Shown here piece by piece: positions 20,706-22,760 of a DNA stretch of 22,760 bases. The notes below the pieces were generated by a model. The model was given only the letters and a program-made list of their open reading frames with translations. It made no database searches and had not been told where the DNA came from. The position numbers and the translations under genes were made by a program. Numbering within the stretch: the first letter of the stretch is position 1; the number at the start of each line of letters is the position of its first letter. Source of the stretch: CAYSLA01 sp964431685 (GTDB lineage: Bacteria; Armatimonadota; UBA5829); contig CAYSLA010000045.1 in the NCBI GenBank assembly GCA_964431685.1, forward strand, positions 1 to 22,760, in the 5' to 3' direction.

Positions 20706-22760
20706 TTGACTGAAAACACGCCCGAAGTCTTTCCAATAAACATAGAAGATGAGCTCAAGAAGTCCTACATGGACTATGCAATGAGTGTCATCATCTCCCG
20801 CGCCCTGCCGGACGTGAGAGACGGGCTGAAGCCAGTCCAGCGAAGAATTCTGGTCGCTATGAACGACCTTCACTTGGGCCCGACCTCACAGCACAGAAAG
20901 TCCGCCAAGATCGCTGGCGACACCTCCGGTAACTACCACCCGCACGGTGAGAGCGTAATCTATCCGACGATGGTAAGGATGGCGCAGGACTTCAACTCGC
21001 GCTACCCCCTCATTGACGGACAGGGCAACATGGGCTCCATAGACGGCGACCCGCCAGCCGCCATGCGATACACTGAGATGCGGATGTCCGCTCCGGCAGT
21101 AGAAATGCTGGACGACCTGGAAAAAGATACCGTCGACTGGCAGGACAACTACGACCAGACGCGAATGGAGCCGTTGGTGTTGCCTGGCAAGTTCCCGAAT
21201 CTGCTGGCCAACGGCAGCTCAGGAATAGCGGTCGGTATGGCCACAAACATACCTCCGCACAATATTGCTGAGCTCTGCGACGGCATCGTACACTTGATCG
21301 ACAACCCCGAAGCTACTGCAACTGACCTGATGGAATTCGTAAAGGGTCCGGATTTCCCTACCGCCGCCCTGATACTTGGCACCAAGGGGATCCGTTCCGC
21401 CTATGAGACCGGCCGCGGGCAGGTCATTATGCAGGCTCAGAGCGTTATCGAGACTCTGGACAACGGCAAGGCCGCAATTGTTGTAACCGAACTGCCGTAC
21501 CAAGTCAACAAGTCTTCACTCATTGAGAAGATCGCCAGACTTGCCCGCGAGAAGAAAGTCGACGGTATTACCGATATCCCGGACTATTCTGACCGCCACG
21601 GCATTAGAATACAGATAGAACTGCGCCGCGACGCTCAGCCGCGAAAGATCCTCAACTTTCTCTACAAACACACCGAGCTGCGAAAGACGTTCGGTGTAAA
21701 CATGCTCGCGTTGGTGGACAGCGTCCCACGCATACTCAATCTGAAGTCCGTTATGCAGCACTACATCGATCACCGCTACGATGTGATCGTACGAAGGACC
21801 AAGTATGAGCTTCGTGCCGCGCTTCGAAGGGCACACGTTCTCGAGGGCTTCCGGATCGCACTGGAGTTCCTGGACGAGATAATCAAACTCATCCGGAGTT
21901 CAGCCAATACCGAGGTCGCTCGGAACGAGATGATGAAGCGTTTCGGCCTCAGCCAGATACAGGCTGAGGCAATTCTCAACATGATGCTGCGGCAGCTTAC
22001 GGCTCTGGAGAGAGACAAGATCGAGGAAGAGTACAAGGCGCTGTTGAAACGAATCGCCTCACTGGAAGACCTCCTGTCTGACCCGACAAAGGTTATGGGG
22101 GTCATAAAGGAAGACTTGCGCTACATCAAGCAGAAATATGGCGAGGCCCGTCGCACACGCATCCTCCCTGTGGAGGCCGAGGAAATTGGGGAAGAGGATC
22201 TGATCCCCGAAGAAGAGACCATAATCACGATCACTCGAGACGGCTACATAAAGCGGGTGCCGGTGGATACGTATCGTTCTCAGAAACGCGGCGGGAAGGG
22301 CAAGATCGGAGCAACCACCAAAGAACTCGACCGGCTAGCACACCTCTTCGTAGCCACAACGCACCACTACATACTGTTCTTCACCGACAGGGGCCGAGTT
22401 TACAGGCTGAAGGCCTATGAGATTCCGCAGACCAGTCGAACAGCCATGGGCACCGCGGTCATCAATCTGATCTCCATCGAACCGGGTGATCGCATAACCG
22501 CTACCATAGCGGTCAAAGACATCGACCAGGACGGGTTTATGGTAATGGCTACGGAACTCGGCGAGGTGAAGAAGACTGACCTGAACATGTTCCACAACCT
22601 GCGGAGCAACGGCTTGCGGGCATTTGACATCGAAGAGGGAGACGCTCTGCGCTGGGTTGCGATCTCACACGGCAAGGATGAAGTGATCCTGGTAACCAGA
22701 AACGGCATGTCCATCCGGTTCAAGGAAGGCGATCTGCGTAGTGCCGGACGCGCGTCCGGC
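20706..22760 (+). CDS. gyrA: DNA gyrase subunit A, cut by the window end
   Basis: 685 codons open to the end of the window. GyrA breaks and rejoins DNA in the gyrase A2B2 complex that introduces negative supercoils. Catalytic Y122 is in AAMRYTE, and SYMDYAMSVI, LPDVRDGLKPVQRR and DGQGNMGSIDGD are standard. The GyrA box QKRGGKG (526-532) marks the supercoiling beta-pinwheel and separates it from ParC. In the quinolone region the order is YHPHGESVIYP: Ser at 83 is kept and the position of E. coli Asp87 is Pro. Numbering matches E. coli exactly up to Y122, which supports TTG 20706, with GAGAGG 11 nt upstream. An ATG at 20695 is out of frame and stops after four codons. Confidence 0.97.
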   Translation, partial: MTENTPEVFPINIEDELKKSYMDYAMSVIISRALPDVRDGLKPVQRRILVAMNDLHLGPTSQHRKSAKIAGDTSGNYHPHGESVIYPTMVRMAQDFNSRYPLIDGQGNMGSIDGDPPAAMRYTEMRMSAPAVEMLDDLEKDTVDWQDNYDQTRMEPLVLPGKFPNLLANGSSGIAVGMATNIPPHNIAELCDGIVHLIDNPEATATDLMEFVKGPDFPTAALILGTKGIRSAYETGRGQVIMQAQSVIETLDNGKAAIVVTELPYQVNKSSLIEKIARLAREKKVDGITDIPDYSDRHGIRIQIELRRDAQPRKILNFLYKHTELRKTFGVNMLALVDSVPRILNLKSVMQHYIDHRYDVIVRRTKYELRAALRRAHVLEGFRIALEFLDEIIKLIRSSANTEVARNEMMKRFGLSQIQAEAILNMMLRQLTALERDKIEEEYKALLKRIASLEDLLSDPTKVMGVIKEDLRYIKQKYGEARRTRILPVEAEEIGEEDLIPEEETIITITRDGYIKRVPVDTYRSQKRGGKGKIGATTKELDRLAHLFVATTHHYILFFTDRGRVYRLKAYEIPQTSRTAMGTAVINLISIEPGDRITATIAVKDIDQDGFMVMATELGEVKKTDLNMFHNLRSNGLRAFDIEEGDALRWVAISHGKDEVILVTRNGMSIRFKEGDLRSAGRASG

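Noticed and set aside
20695..20709. ATG at 20695 as the gyrA start
   Set aside because: It is out of frame and reaches a stop after four codons; the TTG at 20706 gives the correct frame and E. coli-like numbering. A tiny leader peptide cannot be excluded.
1..22760. CRISPR array, transposon, prophage or defence system
   Set aside because: No repeated spacer-like units, transposase, integrase or defence-gene motifs were found; gene content is chromosomal housekeeping.

Overview
This window reads as a chromosomal segment from a free-living bacterium of roughly mid-50s % GC. My best guess is an Armatimonadota-type or otherwise deep-branching lineage. The guess rests on a prepilin-type protein with a C-terminal H-X9-DG motif (common in Armatimonadota, Planctomycetes and relatives), a diverged FlgM, frequent TTG starts, and housekeeping genes that match no familiar model organism. 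It is inference only. A run of 100 Ns (2024-2123) marks a scaffold gap, so the window comes from a draft or metagenome assembly.

Layout. (1) 47-1256: tmRNA (ssrA, minus strand) with its own promoter, divergent from two small unknown genes. (2) 1263-7254, minus strand: a secreted prepilin-like protein, then, beyond the gap, an operon transcribed from a TTGACA-18-CATAAT promoter at 7300-7329. Its order is DegT-type aminotransferase, NDP-sugar pyrophosphorylase, adenosylhomocysteinase, WecG/TagA glycosyltransferase and PfkB kinase. It mixes surface-sugar synthesis with the S-adenosylhomocysteine cycle. (3) 7456-10848, plus strand: class II aldolase, an unusually long MDR dehydrogenase with two tandem Rossmann units, and a sorbitol-6-phosphate-dehydrogenase-like SDR, probably a sugar or polyol catabolic unit. 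(4) 10914-12547: a nitroreductase (minus) and a divergent membrane-anchored HExxH protein (plus). (5) 12575-13287: a GEMM-I (cyclic-di-GMP-I type) riboswitch aptamer with a large insertion, upstream of a flgM-like anti-sigma-28 gene that has its own promoter and ends in a strong terminator. (6) 13357-14977: parA-parB with a perfect parS site inside parB. (7) 15028-20573: six closely packed plus-strand genes (propeller-like secreted protein, degenerate GlmU-like protein, galT, galK, zinc-ribbon membrane protein, queG). (8) 20706 to the end: gyrA, running off the window, with its own promoter.

How it works together. Most of the window is housekeeping: ribosome rescue, chromosome segregation, supercoiling, tRNA modification, galactose activation. 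The parts most worth a second look are the expanded riboswitch next to flgM, which would tie cyclic di-GMP to flagellar gene control, the double-Rossmann dehydrogenase, and the degenerate nucleotidyltransferase just before galT. I saw no CRISPR array, insertion sequence, phage gene, rRNA or ordinary tRNA.
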